In this document: piece by piece, positions 39,001 to 50,416 of the stretch
Numbering within the stretch: position 1 is the stretch's first letter
Layout of the letters: each line of letters starts with the position of its first letter
DNA from: Phoebastria nigripes
Taxonomy: Eukaryota; Chordata; Aves; Procellariiformes; Diomedeidae
Direction of reading: 5' to 3'
DNA: 64,000 bases
Assembly: GCA_035582835.1 (NCBI GenBank)
Contig: JAYKAV010002977.1
Coordinates: 3,254,759-3,318,758, forward strand
Translations under genes and position numbers: made by a program
Notes under the pieces: model-generated
The model's database searches: none
What the model was told of the DNA's origin: nothing
The model's input: the letters and a program-made list of their open reading frames with translations, nothing else

Positions 39001-39530
39001 CCAGTGACTTTGGTGTCAGGCAAAGAAAGTTCTACTAGCGGTGGTTTACAGGNCTAGATACCAACACAGAAATAGAGAATGAAACTGTCAATGGAATATC
39101 ATGCTATTGACAGTGCCTGTGATAATGTTATGCAGGGATGTTACTGTATCCAAAAGAGAAAGCAAATAACAAGGAGTAAAGCAATTATGGTGTTTATGTC
39201 TCAGAAATATTTTTCATAATGCAGGGTCCTTGAAATTGGCTGATAATGTAGCTTGAGGTTTAAAAAAAATAATTCCAAGTTTAGACTGTTCCTATGAAAT
39301 GTACAATTTAAGTTAAAATAGATTCAGACTGATTTTCAACCATAGAGATAAAGAAATACCTTAGTGAGAGTTTCTCGACGAAGTCTGAAGTCCAGCAGCC
39401 ACAAATTTCCAATGATGGGGAGAGGAACTGGTCCTGGTGGAAGCTGGGTGCACATCCATTGCAGCTTTAGAAACTGTAAAATCAGGAGACATACTACTAG
39501 AGCTATAAAAACCTCAGCAATCCCCAACAT
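29876..39530 (-). CDS. Cytochrome P450 family 2 (CYP2J/2AB-like), complete, 489 aa
   Basis: Nine exons, read from high to low: 39360-39530, 38132-38294, 37462-37611, 35831-35991, 34152-34325, 33780-33921, 32959-33146, 31972-32113, 29876-30054. Lengths are 171, 163, 150, 161, 174, 142, 188, 142 and 179, the standard CYP2 pattern with matching phases. Landmarks: N-terminal membrane anchor (about residues 4-21), hinge PPGP 31-34, I-helix GGTETT 297-302, K-helix E354-R357, heme loop FSAGHRVCLG with ligand C435 (30041-30043). No stop or frameshift interrupts it. It should be an ER-bound, NADPH-P450-reductase-dependent monooxygenase; the substrate is unknown. It faces CAPN10 tail-to-tail and the other CYP2 gene head-to-head. 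Family 2 is certain from structure and motifs; the subfamily is inferred from resemblance and the CAPN10-linked position only. An ATATAT at 39625-39630 (minus strand, about 95 bases before the ATG) is a weak TATA candidate. Confidence 0.93.
30258..30412 (+). repeat. G/T-rich low-complexity tract ending in C-runs
   Basis: The plus strand is almost only G and T for about 130 bases, with many G3-G5 runs separated by T-runs (for example GGGGTTTTTTGGGGG), and then switches to CCCCCCTCCCCCCC. It sits in the last intron of the minus-strand P450, so the transcript carries the A/C-rich complement. Frames crossing it on either strand are composition artefacts. Confidence 0.85.
30645..30745 (+). repeat. 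Possible old dispersed repeat
   Basis: The segment GGGTCCTTCTAGCCCAGTAT and the following CTGTCCAGGAGCAGAT resemble a motif I associate with old interspersed repeats of sauropsid genomes. I cannot name the family from sequence alone. Confidence 0.25.
31333..31362. repeat. T-run with (TTTC)n
   Basis: Thirteen T followed by about five TTTC units and a pyrimidine stretch, inside the last intron of the minus-strand P450. Confidence 0.7.
33780..33921 (-). CDS. CYP2 (minus) exon 6 with I-helix oxygen-activation motif
   Basis: Minus-strand acceptor CCCTACAG, donor CAAG|GTGAGC. It codes for DNMVQTVVDLLLGGTETTSTT; the acid-threonine pair E300-T301 is in the position used for O2 activation. Confidence 0.92.
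34445..34622 (+). repeat. CR1 LINE 3' fragment
   Basis: Contains GGGAACAGGTTTCCCGGAGA, then AACAACCTGATCTAATTAAG, CCTGCTTTGAGCACGGAGTT, GGTCCCTTCCAATGTAAATT and ATTCTACG, in the order of a CR1 3' end. It lies in the intron between exons 4 and 5 of the minus-strand P450, antisense to it. Confidence 0.8.
36136..36181. repeat. Exact 23-base tandem duplication
   Basis: Two adjacent identical copies (36136-36158 and 36159-36181), each starting GTTTAATAC and ending CTGTATG. It is in an intron of the minus-strand P450. The lack of differences suggests a recent slippage event. Confidence 0.85.
36393..36429. repeat. Poly-C / poly-A junction
   Basis: Ten C followed by 17 A, one G and nine more A, in the intron between exons 3 and 4 of the minus-strand P450. 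Confidence 0.7.
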
Positions 39531-42178
39531 CTTANTTGTTTTTTTTTTTGCATATGACTTCCTCTGAAAATTTGGAGTTCTGTAGATGAGTTTGCTTCTA
39601 CTGAAGTCAAACTCTTTCTGAAGAATATATGTCTGCTTTAGCCATCTCTCTCTCTCTCTGACAATCTACAGTTTTGCCAAGCTGAAGTCTTTAGAAAACT
39701 GAAATATGTGATCCTTTGCAGTTAGCCAAGCCACACCTACTCTCTTTTATGATCTGTAATTGTGATCTGTCTCTTTTTTCGCTTAGAATTTTGTTTCCTT
39801 CTTAGTATTGATACTGGGTCTAAATGCTAATTATTGAACAGTTATCCCAGGATATGAAATGTCTTGCATAATGGTAACACCTCATGCAGGTTGCTGTAGT
39901 TAAACATTAAAATACCAAGGATGCATTACTTATTACCTTTTATCTGTGAAAAAGCACAAATAAACTGAAGAGAGAGGCAAAACTTTTAATCTTTATTGAT
40001 TTTATGGACCCCATAAGCTTTCCAGGAGACGTTTGTACCAATGTGTAGCAAATTTTAATTTAAAAGGCTTACTTTTCTTATGTGTTATTCACTGACTTTG
40101 ATGTAATCTGTGGACTTCAGTAGCTTGCTTTTTCCACCACTGGAAAGCAAACAGAAATGGCATAATTCTGGTGTTTTGGGATAAGATGATGGATTCAGGT
40201 AATCTCTTCAGTCTCCTTTCAGATAATTTTTTTTTATTATTATTAATTTGGGACAGGATTTCAGACCTCATCTCCCATTTTATCTATTCCTGTTGGGATG
40301 GCAAAATCTGTCTTCTCTTAAAGCTGCTTCTACTCCTTGATTTTTCAGCCCCTAGGCAATGTAGAAATTGGAGATCTTGCTGATTTAGAAGTGCCAAAGC
40401 AAGTTGCAGTAGTGAACCTGGAGATGACTTAAGGTGCCTCTGTCTGCTAAGTGAATTGTCAGGAACCATCTCCTTTGGAATTTAGGAGGCAAAGGAAAGA
40501 AGATGTATGACTCTTAAACATATGTGGGACTTCCCAGGTTGAGTCATTTTAGCATGTATGGTGCTTCAGACTTTGGCCCTAAATACCATCTTTTAGCTGA
40601 ACATAAGCCTTAGCTACAGTAGTTTACATCCCTTATACTGTGACTGTAAAACAGCTTGCTTTATCTCTTGATTATTTGGTGCCCTGTGGGTCTCTGTATC
40701 AAGTCTTACTTTGTATAGTTTTTTTTATTGGCTGATATATTACATTGGATTTTTCAACACTTTGATCAAGAACTCAGCTAATGTTATGATATATCTTCAA
40801 GTAAGTACAGGAGATTAAGGGAATCCATACAATTGTACAAGTTGCCTGTTTTAAAATTTTATCATAATTTCAGGCTTGCTGAATTTTCCAGTCTGCAGTT
40901 TCCAGCTCAAAACTTTTCAGCAAAATCAAGGTTATTGATTGGACTCAATGTACATTATGATCATGAAATATAAGGGTTTAATGCTATCCAGGGGCTTCTT
41001 AAGAACTCCTCTGAATTCCCTTAAACTTCAAGCAACTATCTGAGAGTTACAAGTGTGGACACTCAGTTAGTTTTCTAATGAGTTTGGTTTTTTTGGTTTT
41101 GTGTGGGGTNTTTTGTTTTGGTTTGGTTTTTTTGTGGGTTAATAAAGGAAAATGTGTTAAATACAATCTTGCATCGTTCAGTCTTGAAAAACGATGAGCA
41201 TTTGTCTTTTTTGCTTTAGTGGATTTTAATAATTTCAGATTCAAACATGAAATANAGGGCAGTTTCAGGGGGCTGCAGGCAAGCAGCGGCATTGCAGCAT
41301 TTGCTTGCTTTACTTTTCTGAGCAGCCACCGCTTGACTTCTCTGTGCAGTATCATGCAGCTGCTCTGCTTTAGTAGGCTGCACATGCAGATGCTTTCCAG
41401 AAAGTGTGGAAGCAGAGAATCAGAGGGCAAGGAGCGTGCCTATGTGCCTTTTTTATCTGTTTGTTTAGTTTTTTGGGCAGAGAAGTAGAAACAGAAAAGG
41501 TTAAGGAGCATCATTTTCAGCAGCATGGTTCTATGAATCTTACACTTGAAGAGTTAAATAGACAAAAAACTGAGAGAACCAATTTGAAATTAAATACCTT
41601 TTATGGTTTTATCAGCCAATTCTGACAGTTCCAGGATAACTCTTACGTTTGCCAAAAATTGCAGTGTTACTGAGTTATGCTATTGAGCAGTCATTTATCC
41701 ACCCAATTTTTTAGGTTTCGATGCTATTTGAGACTTTAAAATGAGTTACCTGATGAAATTATCTAACTTGACTTGCTGCTTGTGTGCATCAGAACTTCAT
41801 TTCTTCGTATGTTTTTTTTCCCCCCTTTTCGTCCAGCCAGTCCCGTCTGGTTAAAAGGAAGNGAGCGCTATTCTGTTTCTTATTGTTTGTGTATAGAATC
41901 ATTTGCGAAGTTTGCAAGTTTTGTAACAGCGAAAGACCACTGAAAGCTGTTGATGCACGCATGCCATCAATGAGTGTATGATTTATACACTTCAAAATTA
42001 CCAGAATTAAGATGAGTTGAGCCTTGAAATTACCTATTAATAATGGTGATTATGAAGAAACTTAAAAAAGAAAAGAAAAAGAAAAAAAAGAGCCTAGTGT
42101 GAAATATTCAAATTCTAGTGATCTTCTATACTGACAGATTTAAAATCACAAAATACTCTCCTTGTCCCTCCAGTCCAC

Positions 42179-42198
42179 TTTTTTTTTTTTTTTTTTTT
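42179..42198. repeat. Poly-T tract
   Basis: Twenty T followed by an A/T-rich stretch, between the P450 genes. Confidence 0.7.
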
Positions 42199-45100
42199 AA
42201 ATTTATTTTATTAAACCTTTTTCTTTTTTTAAACCTGAGTGGTCAGCCTTGGTGAGCATGTCACTGATTATTAATTCATGTTATGTGACCCTGTTGTTTT
42301 CTAGCTTAATGTTTTGTGGAACCCATAGGTGGCTGTGCCCTAGAGCAATCAGAAACCGAAAGCATTATTATAAAAATAAATACGCTAGGACACTTCTGTA
42401 TGGCGATTGCTTGGTGCCCACCGTACTGAATGAGCAGCAGCTTTGCTTTGAGGTCCCTGAGGGGTTGCTTCTTGAAGCAGTCACTGGCCGTTTCTAAAGA
42501 CTGAGTCTGTGCATTGTGGCATGGTGTGGTGTCTGCCCAGCCTGCGTGGTGGTGTTGAAGTCTCCATTTTCTGTGGCATTTCTTGCCCTTGCAGCCCCTC
42601 TGATCAGCGTTGTAGTAAGTGTTGCCATCTCACTTCAGCCATGGGGGAGCTCAGTGACGGATCTAATACTACATNTTTTCTGTATAGGTCTGGCATTGTA
42701 CTCTATTTGGATTAAATTATTCAGTCATAAATCTGTGTTCTCATTACCATGATTAGTTAATTTGACATAAAGCCTTCTCAAACATATGGGGCTACTCCAT
42801 TACTAGCAAGGTCCCCTCTCTTTGCTCCATACTTTGCATCGCAGTGTTGCAGTGTATCCCGTGTGAGTGGTCTTGCTACTTTCGCAGTGACCCTATCCTT
42901 CTGCCTGCTGTCTGCTCTCCTAGACCTTTCTGCAGGATGAATCTGGGTCCTGCTGAGTAAGGCTGGGCCCAACAAGAGGTTTCGTCTGAGCCTGGCCTTT
43001 TGGACACTGTGGGCAGCGTGTTTTCCTACTGCTAGGTGAGAGCTGTGGGCATGCTGAAGTACGGTGAGGAAAAGTTATTTCAGAAAAGCTTAGGCTGATG
43101 CTTACAAGGAAGGGAAAAGCAAGGAAGCTGTTTTAGAAGAATTCCTTATTTTAATATTTTCAGTATATGTGAGCAGTAGCTGTTCACATAAATCTTGCTC
43201 GCTCTCCTCTGACACAAATACTATGGCAAGAGCTCACCAGTCAAGATGACAGATGTTAAGTTTGGTTGTTTTGAACAGATGAGGAAATCGGCTTTTGTAA
43301 TGAAGGTTTCAGGCCATAGGAGTGGGAAGTAAATGCAACAACTGCAGAGGACAGGGAAAGAACAGCATCTTCAGAAAGGTGTGAGGCAAACAAATGATGA
43401 ATGTGGCATGCCAGGGGTGGAAAGGGTTCCTGGTACACCTCTGCCCAGGGTATGTGTCATCTGGTATGCCATAAATACTAGGGCTTGTTTTTTTTTCTGT
43501 TGCAGAGACAGGCTCGGTGTATGTTAGAAAACACCAACTGGTTCCATGCTGTGCATGTATTGCTTGGTATGGTAGTGTGTGCTTGTTGCCTGGCCTGATG
43601 TCCAGCTAAGCAGAGCAGACAATTGCTAAGCAGTTGTTTGTTTTTTTTTTTTCCCAGTGGAGACACTAATTTGGATTTCTCAACTTAGCTGTTCCTTCCT
43701 TCCCTGCACCGCCTGGTCTTTCAAGAGCTTCATAACAAGAGCTGTTAATTGGTCAGTGGTGTCAGAATTTCTCTGTGGGAAGAGAATTACACAGACACAG
43801 TATATACAAGCAAGCATTGAGAGAGGGAGAGTGTTGCTTAGAGCAGAGAACTAGAGTGAACATGAGACCGGGAAATGTGAGCAAAGCAGCTTCCCATTCT
43901 GTGTTTCTGTTCGGTTCAGGAAAAGAGAACTTTGCTTGTAAGCATTATAAATAAACAAGATAGGTTTTTGCCTCCTACTGTGTTGTTGGGACCTGAAGAC
44001 TGATGAGCTGTTTAGGTTGCATAGACAAAGTACTGGAATGGGACTTGGGAACTTCAAATTCTGTTCCTAGATCTGTTCATAGCTTGTCTGTGACTCTCAG
44101 GAACTTGCTTTATCTCTCTGGGCATAATCAACCCTGACGTTCACTTTTCAAAAGAGCTTTAATATTGACTAATGAAAGCCAAGATGTAGATGGCAGCTAT
44201 GACTGTTTCTGTTCTGTTCTTTCCCTGTCCCCTGCGTTTGCTTCCCACTCCTATGGGCTGAAACCTTCATTAGAAAAGCAGGTTTTCTGAGCTGACTAAA
44301 CATCTCTGTCATCTCTACTGGTGAGCTCTTACAACAGTACTTATCAGATAAGAATGAGCAAGGCTTGCATGGAGAGGTGCTGCTCACATATAATGAAGAT
44401 ATTGGAACAAGGAAAACTGATTTTTCCCCCAGAACAACCTGCTTGCAAAAAGCTTCTTTGTAAACACCTGCCTATACCTGCTGGATCTCACCATTACTTT
44501 ATTTGTATTTTGGTCCTTAATTCACAATTTGTGCACATTAACTGAGTTCATTTAATTACTATCACTTCTGCATTACAATGAATTGTAACATCCATCACTT
44601 TAACTCTTCCTGCTAGTAATAAGGTACCTAGTCATCCCAAAGTAAAACCAGCTGGTATATGTAATCTTAGAGAGATTTACCAAGGTTTTCTCAACGCAGG
44701 TTTATAATTAATTCATTTTCAGGCATATTTCTGAGGGTGTAGCAGGCTGAGACAGTGTGCATCACTGACATGCAGTGAGAGCAGGATTAGTAAAAGCTCC
44801 AGCTCCCAGCCAGGGAGGAAAGTGACTGTTGTAAACATTCCTTATGTTTTGTTTTTCCATTGCTTTTTGTTCTGTTTTTTGAAATGCAGTGCTACTTAGG
44901 TGAAAGCAATGCAGACCTTACACAGGTGCTGTGGCACTGTATATCCTAATGGTGTAGGAGCTACAAAAGTCTAGTGCCCTTTCCGTGTCACTGTTTGTGC
45001 TGTATAGTCTTGGCAGTGCTCTGCAGTCAGCTGCAGAGGAATTGAGGAGAGACAAGAATTTCATAGGCTAAACCGTAGCACATCAAGTCAGTTACCCTCT

Positions 45101-46519
45101 TCTCACTGAAGTGTCGGGAAGAAGTAATTAATGTTGTGCAGACAGTCTTATTTCTGGCATTTCCTAATGTTTGAGTATTTGCAGCTTCAGCATTCTTTTT
45201 GACAGTTTTTTCAGAGCAGTATCTAGTAGCCTAGATGTTGCACTTGTAACGTCAGAAGTCATGGACAGAACACAAAATTTGAGATAAGACTTGCTGAAAT
45301 AGGTATTAGAGTTCTGTTTCTTCCTGAAAGAGAAATAGTAACCCTGAGTTCTACAATGCTAGCTGAGAAATGTTCAGCGTTTGTGCGTTTGAGACTGGAA
45401 AGAAGGTAACAATGCTCATCCAATTAGCATTCTTATTCAGGAAGCAACCCAGGCTGAAATATTGAAGAGTTTCTGATTGCCCAGGATTGGAAAAAGATAT
45501 AATCCATTTTCAACAGTGTGTGGGCAGCGCCCCACAGCTAAACAGCAGCTGACACAGGTCTACATTGTCGGAGGACATTGAGAAGCTAGTAATTGTATGT
45601 ATTCCTTTTGATAGAGGGAGCTCAGATAGATGTAATTGAAAGGAAAAGCCCAGTATGGTGTGTGGGCTTTTTTTTTTTTACATGATTTATGTTTTGTGCT
45701 TAATGTTGTTTTTCCTCCCACCTTGCCTTTGTTCTGTTACTGGGTGTAACATATGGTAAGCAATAGCTGCAGAAATTCTGAAAAAGGTGCAGAGTAGAAA
45801 CCTAGTAAATGAAAAGCCTGGAGGAAAATGTGAAGTATTTGAATATTGTTCCTCCCTCTGATGTGAAAAGAAAATGAAAAAGTTTAAATATTGAAAATTT
45901 GAAACTGTTTGAAACAACTATCTTGCAAATATCCTATTTCAAAACTTAGAAAAATGAAACAAATTAAAAATCTTAGTGATTTTTTTTTTTTCTCCTTTTA
46001 TGACAACTTGCATTGCAACCTACGCTCACTGGATCACCTTTGTGCAGATATCTTTTACCATACACAGAGAGACTCTGCCAGCAGAATATACACAATTTAA
46101 AACTATAAAGGAATTATCTATTGGCTAATAGAGTAGCTAGCTGTGGTTAACGTGCTATTGGGCTAAGCATTAATGCCTACCAGTGCTCTTAAGACACCTT
46201 GTGAGTCTCTGCCCACCAGACAGCCATCAAATGGGGGAATGTCAGCCCCTGACATGCCTTGGATCTAGCTGATTCTCAGTGTTGCTGAGTTGCTGTCTTC
46301 CAGTTCTCTGCTTTTTGGGTTTTACTCTTTTCTTGTCAGTCCTTCTTCTCATCAGTCCTTAAGCTGTTAGCTATTACAGTCTCAACAATTACGTTTATAT
46401 CTGTTTTTACCTACTTTGCAGGGCTTTATGTTCTTTCTCGCACCTAATTTTCTCAGCAAATTTGAAGCTTGAAGCTCACTGGTAAGATGAATGTATCAAA
46501 TGAAGTTTTGCAATCGGGG

Positions 46520-46870
46520 ATCCTGTAATGTTGAATTCTTTCATCAATAACTTGTTGATAGATGGAAGAGTGTGCTTATACATTTACAGCTCACATGAAA
46601 ACAAGCACTATGAACTGAAAAAATGACCTGAAAAACTCATCTGCTGCTCAGTAAGGCTAGGGATAATGTAATTGTATACTGTGGATTATTTCTAATTATG
46701 TGGTGAAGAAAGAAGGTCTAAGCAGAAGCTGTGCAGATAAGGATCTAGGTTTTATAGCAGATCACAAACTTAAACATGAGTCAATGTATCAGGCTCATCG
46801 AAAAACGCAAGCAGTTGTACCTGGATGGGTTAAGTGTTGTTATATTCTCCAGTCAAGTTGCTATCAATAA
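46520..46870 (+). repeat. Old CR1-type LINE fragment
   Basis: Diverged CR1 end-of-ORF2 to 3' segment: TTCATCAATAACTTGTTGAT, AGAGTGTGCTTATACATTTA, later GGATCTAGGTTTTATAGCAG and AACATGAGTCAATGTATCAG, in the spacing expected of that element. It contains many stops and indels, so it is inactive. Confidence 0.6.
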
Positions 46871-48069
46871 AGTTTTCATTTAGTAATTAGTTCATTCCCT
46901 GTTAGAAAAGGATGTAGAACTTCAAAAATCCAAAGTTTGACTTTTCTCCTTGGTTTNTCTGAATGTATAGTGAATAAAGGGATGGTGACGTTTATCTGTT
47001 ATAAAAAACCAGAAAGATTTCCAAGTTGAACTTGGAAAAAACACCCTTAAAGAGACTCAAAAGTACAGAGTACTGATAAAAGTGCCTTGTGATTTTTATG
47101 GATTTATTTGGATGAGTAACGTGCTGAAGTATGCATTTCAAAGCAGGCGCCTTTGTTTCCTCTATTAAGGAGAGATTCAGCCCCTTTCTTTCACAGGGGA
47201 AAGAGATTATTACCTGCAGACTTTAGTAGCAGGGAGATAGAGAGCATGGGAAAATCTGCAAAATGTTTAAACTCCGAGAATCTGTACTTGGCTGTTGAGG
47301 CGGTTACTGTTTTGCACATATAAATCTAGTGTTTGTGGGGACAGTTGACCAGCTCAGCTTTGTGTACGAATGACCACCTTCAGCTGTTATTTTAACAAGA
47401 GCATCTACTGGCTTCTGCCATGGGTATAGGTATAAGAAAAAAATTAGGTTTTGCTACAAAGACCATGGTAATTTAAAAAATGCAGAGAATATGTAGTGAA
47501 AAGAGCTCTGGGAGTGGAAGAATACATGACATTGAAACAACTGGATATGGTAAGCTAAGTAGAAGTTGCAGCACAGTATCGGGTGTGCAGTTTGGGCATG
47601 GAATATTTCAGTATCTGAGGAAGGCCTGCCTGGCTTCCATCACAATATTACACTAGTGACTATTCCATTTGTTTGCAGGCCCATACAGCTCTAAATGTGG
47701 AACTCCTCCTTCCCTGTGCTTGCAATTAGTTCTTAAGAAATTTGCTCAGCCTACATGGCTCCACCTCACAAATTTATCTCCTGAATTATCTGAAGGAAAA
47801 CTGTTTGTTCTTTAATTGCAGCCATGATTCTTATTTTCATAGCATGCTGGGAGAGAAAAGCTTGTTGAATAAGCTCCAGTGAATAAACTTTCCTAGTAGT
47901 CTGGAAGGGTAAAAGGAGGTCAAAAGGGAAGACGATGAGATACGTGTTAATTCTGGATATGACAAGAACTCTTTCAGAAGTGAGCGCTTCAGAGAGCAGA
48001 ATAAAGTAGCTTCAGATGGTGCATCCGCAGCTGTTGCTTCCCTAGGCAGACCTCTGTTGTAAAGCAGAA

Positions 48070-48243
48070 GTGATCTGCTCTGTCAGTGAGGCTCTCATGT
48101 TCCTGGTCATGTCTCTCCTGACTGTACAGCTCCTGAAATTGCAGTGGGTGCATAGATGCTTTCCCCGGGAGCTGACTTCCTGTCCTATCCTTGGAAACCT
48201 CAGGCAGGTGAGGTTTAATGCAGCCTATGACATTCTCCATACA
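48070..48243 (+). pseudogene. CYP2 exon 1 relic
   Basis: An open frame that runs MICSVSEALMFLVMSLL and then LLKLQW, aligning with AEVFIALVVCLLILQFLKLQW of the minus-strand gene. The hydrophobic anchor is intact, the proline hinge is not. An internal CAG|GTGAGG near 48206 could act as a cryptic donor. Confidence 0.75.
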
Positions 48244-49135
48244 ATGAGGCACATGTGAAATTATTACCCTTAGCTTAAATGATCCACTGCTATAACTGGC
48301 TAAAAAAAGTTTTATGCTGAGTACTGTAGACCTGAGAATCAATTTTTAAGAGACTATAAAAGCAGGGAGAAATAATGGCATTCTTCCCTCCCTGATGGCA
48401 TCTCATGAAAACTTTACCTGTTAGGAAGGGATAAACCACGTTATAGTAAGCTGAATTTGCTACCCTTTACTTCTATATAGTTATGCCAATGGCGCTTACC
48501 TATGCGTACTATGGAAATGCGAACTAACCAAACAGTCCCTGTTGCATTGCTGAATGCATGAGGTAGTCTACTGTGTGATGTTGCATCTGAATTTACTCTG
48601 AGGTGGCACCACAGTACCAGTCACCTTGTTGCATGGGGAGATTGAAGCAAAAAACACACCCAACTCTTAAGAATTGTCACTTACTGTACCCAATTACTTA
48701 GTAAAAGATAATACTTAGAGTTGCTGAATCTGCAATAGCAAAATGTGGCAAGTGGCAAATGAAAAAGCAGCCCTTTTTCCCTACTCACAGGGAGGGCAAT
48801 CCACTGGAATTTAAGTAGAGGCATAGGTCAGACCTGATGTCCTTGATGCAGAAATTAATTCTGTCAGAATTGGTTTTTTTTGGGGGGTGGGGTGGTTGGG
48901 TTGTTTGTGGGTTTTGTTTGTTTGTTTTTTAAGGAAGTTGTGCTTTAAAATATTTTGGAAAACCTGGAAAGAAAACTTTTCATGATAGTGGCTGCTTGTC
49001 TCGTTTCTTGATTGAACTAAAGACTGACTATGAAAATATGTCATGAAGAAGAAGTTCTGTTTTCAAGTTTCTCTTTCTGCTTGGGTTTTTAGGAAGAAGC
49101 TGGCACTGCTAAATGTGTCCATGAATCCTTCAGAT

Positions 49136-49162
49136 AAAAAAAAAAAAAAGAAAAAAAAAAAA
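49136..49162. repeat. Poly-A tract
   Basis: A-run broken by a single G, between exons 1 and 8 of the CYP2 relic. It may be the tail of a retroposed insertion. Confidence 0.6.
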
Positions 49163-49794
49163 TCAGCTGTCATACCTGGACAGAAATGCGGGATGAGGAA
49201 AACAATGCCCTCCATATGAAAGTGTGGGCGTAGGAAATGTCCAGCTGTTATGCAACTAAAACTTCCATGGACCAAACTACAGGGCCAAAGTATGCAGTCT
49301 TAGCTGTGTTTACAGAAATGGAAGCCTGACCAAACTGAGAAGTTATTAGAAAGTTGTGAGTGATTTCAGACGAGGTGTTTCTTTNTAAATTCTTCCAGAT
49401 GTGGCAATGAACATTGTCAAATACAGTCATTGTGTATGTCTGGGTATGTAGAACACATCTGAACACTTTTATGAAGCTGTTGGTTGCATTATAAATCTTG
49501 TATCAAGATTGCCTGTGATACCTGACCAGCAGCAATTCAAGATGAAAGGANAAAACCAGCATGTTCCTTAGTTGCAGTGCTGCTTGCAAACCAGGAAGGG
49601 ATTATCAGTCTTGTTTAATAATCAAAGAGGAGAAGGAATATTCAAGGAAAAGCAGCTATGCCAATATGGTATATGGCCTTCTGCTCAGTGCAGTAAATAA
49701 AACCTGAGTTTTTTTCTGTGTCTCTTTGTGTGGATGACTTTGCCAGGGAGAGAGGTTAAGAGACAGCCTAGGACCAACTCCTCCTTTCTTGCAG

Positions 49795-49936
49795 GACAGT
49801 ATGGTTATTGCAAATATATACTGTCCTGAATAATTCCTGAGCACTGCAAGAAACCTCTGGAGTCCAACCCTGGTCAATTCCTGCATGAGGAAGGAAATTT
49901 TTTTGTCCAGAGAAGTCTCCTTACCCTTCTCAACAG
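49795..49936 (+). pseudogene. CYP2 exon 8 relic
   Basis: Preceded by a good acceptor (CTCCTTTCTTGCAG). It matches exon 8 of the plus-strand gene along its length, including CCAACCCTGGTCA and the end TTCTCAACAG, with in-frame stop codons. Confidence 0.8.
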
Positions 49937-50238
49937 GGGTTGAGATAGGTACCTTGAGTGCTACTGAAGAACTCGAACGAGGGAATAAAATGTGAAACCA
50001 TGTTTCAAAATGTGCCTGATGCCCCTTCTGCCAGCTAATAAGTAACCCCAATGGATTATGCAAGATGGGTTGAGTTTTGTTTAGACAGCAGATCTTGAGA
50101 GAGAATGACAGCCCGCAGGGACATCTCTGCTCTGACGTGGAGCAAGAGCCTCAGAGAAAGTGCAGGGCAAGACAGCAGAGGGCATGGTGGAGAGCAGCAA
50201 TTAAGATCAATAACTACCTTTTCAGGTCCTTTCTGCAG

Positions 50239-50416
50239 GGCTCTGTATATTTTGGGGTGAGCAGTCAGCATGCACGGAGCTCTTCATCCTGTGCAGCCTT
50301 TTGCAGGCATTTAGATTCACCCTGCCTGATGGAGTTAAAGAAGCCAACACATAATATCTTTTGGGGAGCACTGTGCAGCCCCATCCCTATAAGGTCTGTG
50401 CTGTTCTTCATGAGGC
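50239..50416 (+). pseudogene. CYP2 exon 9 relic without heme cysteine
   Basis: After the acceptor TTTCTGCAG it reads LCIFWGEQ where the intact genes have HR[VM]CLGE; the following ELFILCSLLQAFRFTLPDGV is well kept. A premature TAA and a lost terminal stop follow. Confidence 0.82.

Larger units (their letters stand above)
39531..48069. other. Head-to-head CYP2 intergenic region, left part
   Basis: The region upstream of the minus-strand P450 start. I find no supportable exon in either strand. Low-complexity blocks are present (TC repeat near 39650, GT/T-rich 41090-41145, poly-T 42179-42198), and a CR1 fragment at about 46.5 kb. The promoter of the minus-strand P450 must lie near the 39.53 kb end. 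Confidence 0.6.
48070..50416 (+). pseudogene. Decayed CYP2 copy (exons 1, 8 and 9 recognisable)
   Basis: Three pieces line up in order with the intact CYP2 exons. 48070-48243 resembles exon 1: an anchor ending LLKLQW, then PILGNL, but the PPGP hinge reads PREL and the exon-1 donor is missing. 49795-49936 resembles exon 8: it has the same 142-base length and begins GACAGTATGGTTATTGCAAA, but has TAA at 49831-49833, and its donor reads GG instead of GT. 50239 to about 50412 resembles exon 9: the heme Cys codon is TTT at 50250-50252 (Phe), TAA lies at 50352-50354, and the normal stop is lost. Exons 2-7 are absent or unrecognisable in 1.55 kb. It cannot give a P450. It lies on the same strand as the intact gene at 52.7 kb, 2.3 kb upstream of it. 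Confidence 0.82.

Noticed and set aside
49090..49132. Possible CYP2 exon 7 relic (GGAAGAAGCTGG, then AAATGTGTCCATGA)
   Set aside because: Similarity to GGAAGAAACTG and AAATGCTGTGATTCATGA of exon 7 is short and needs gaps; not enough to annotate.
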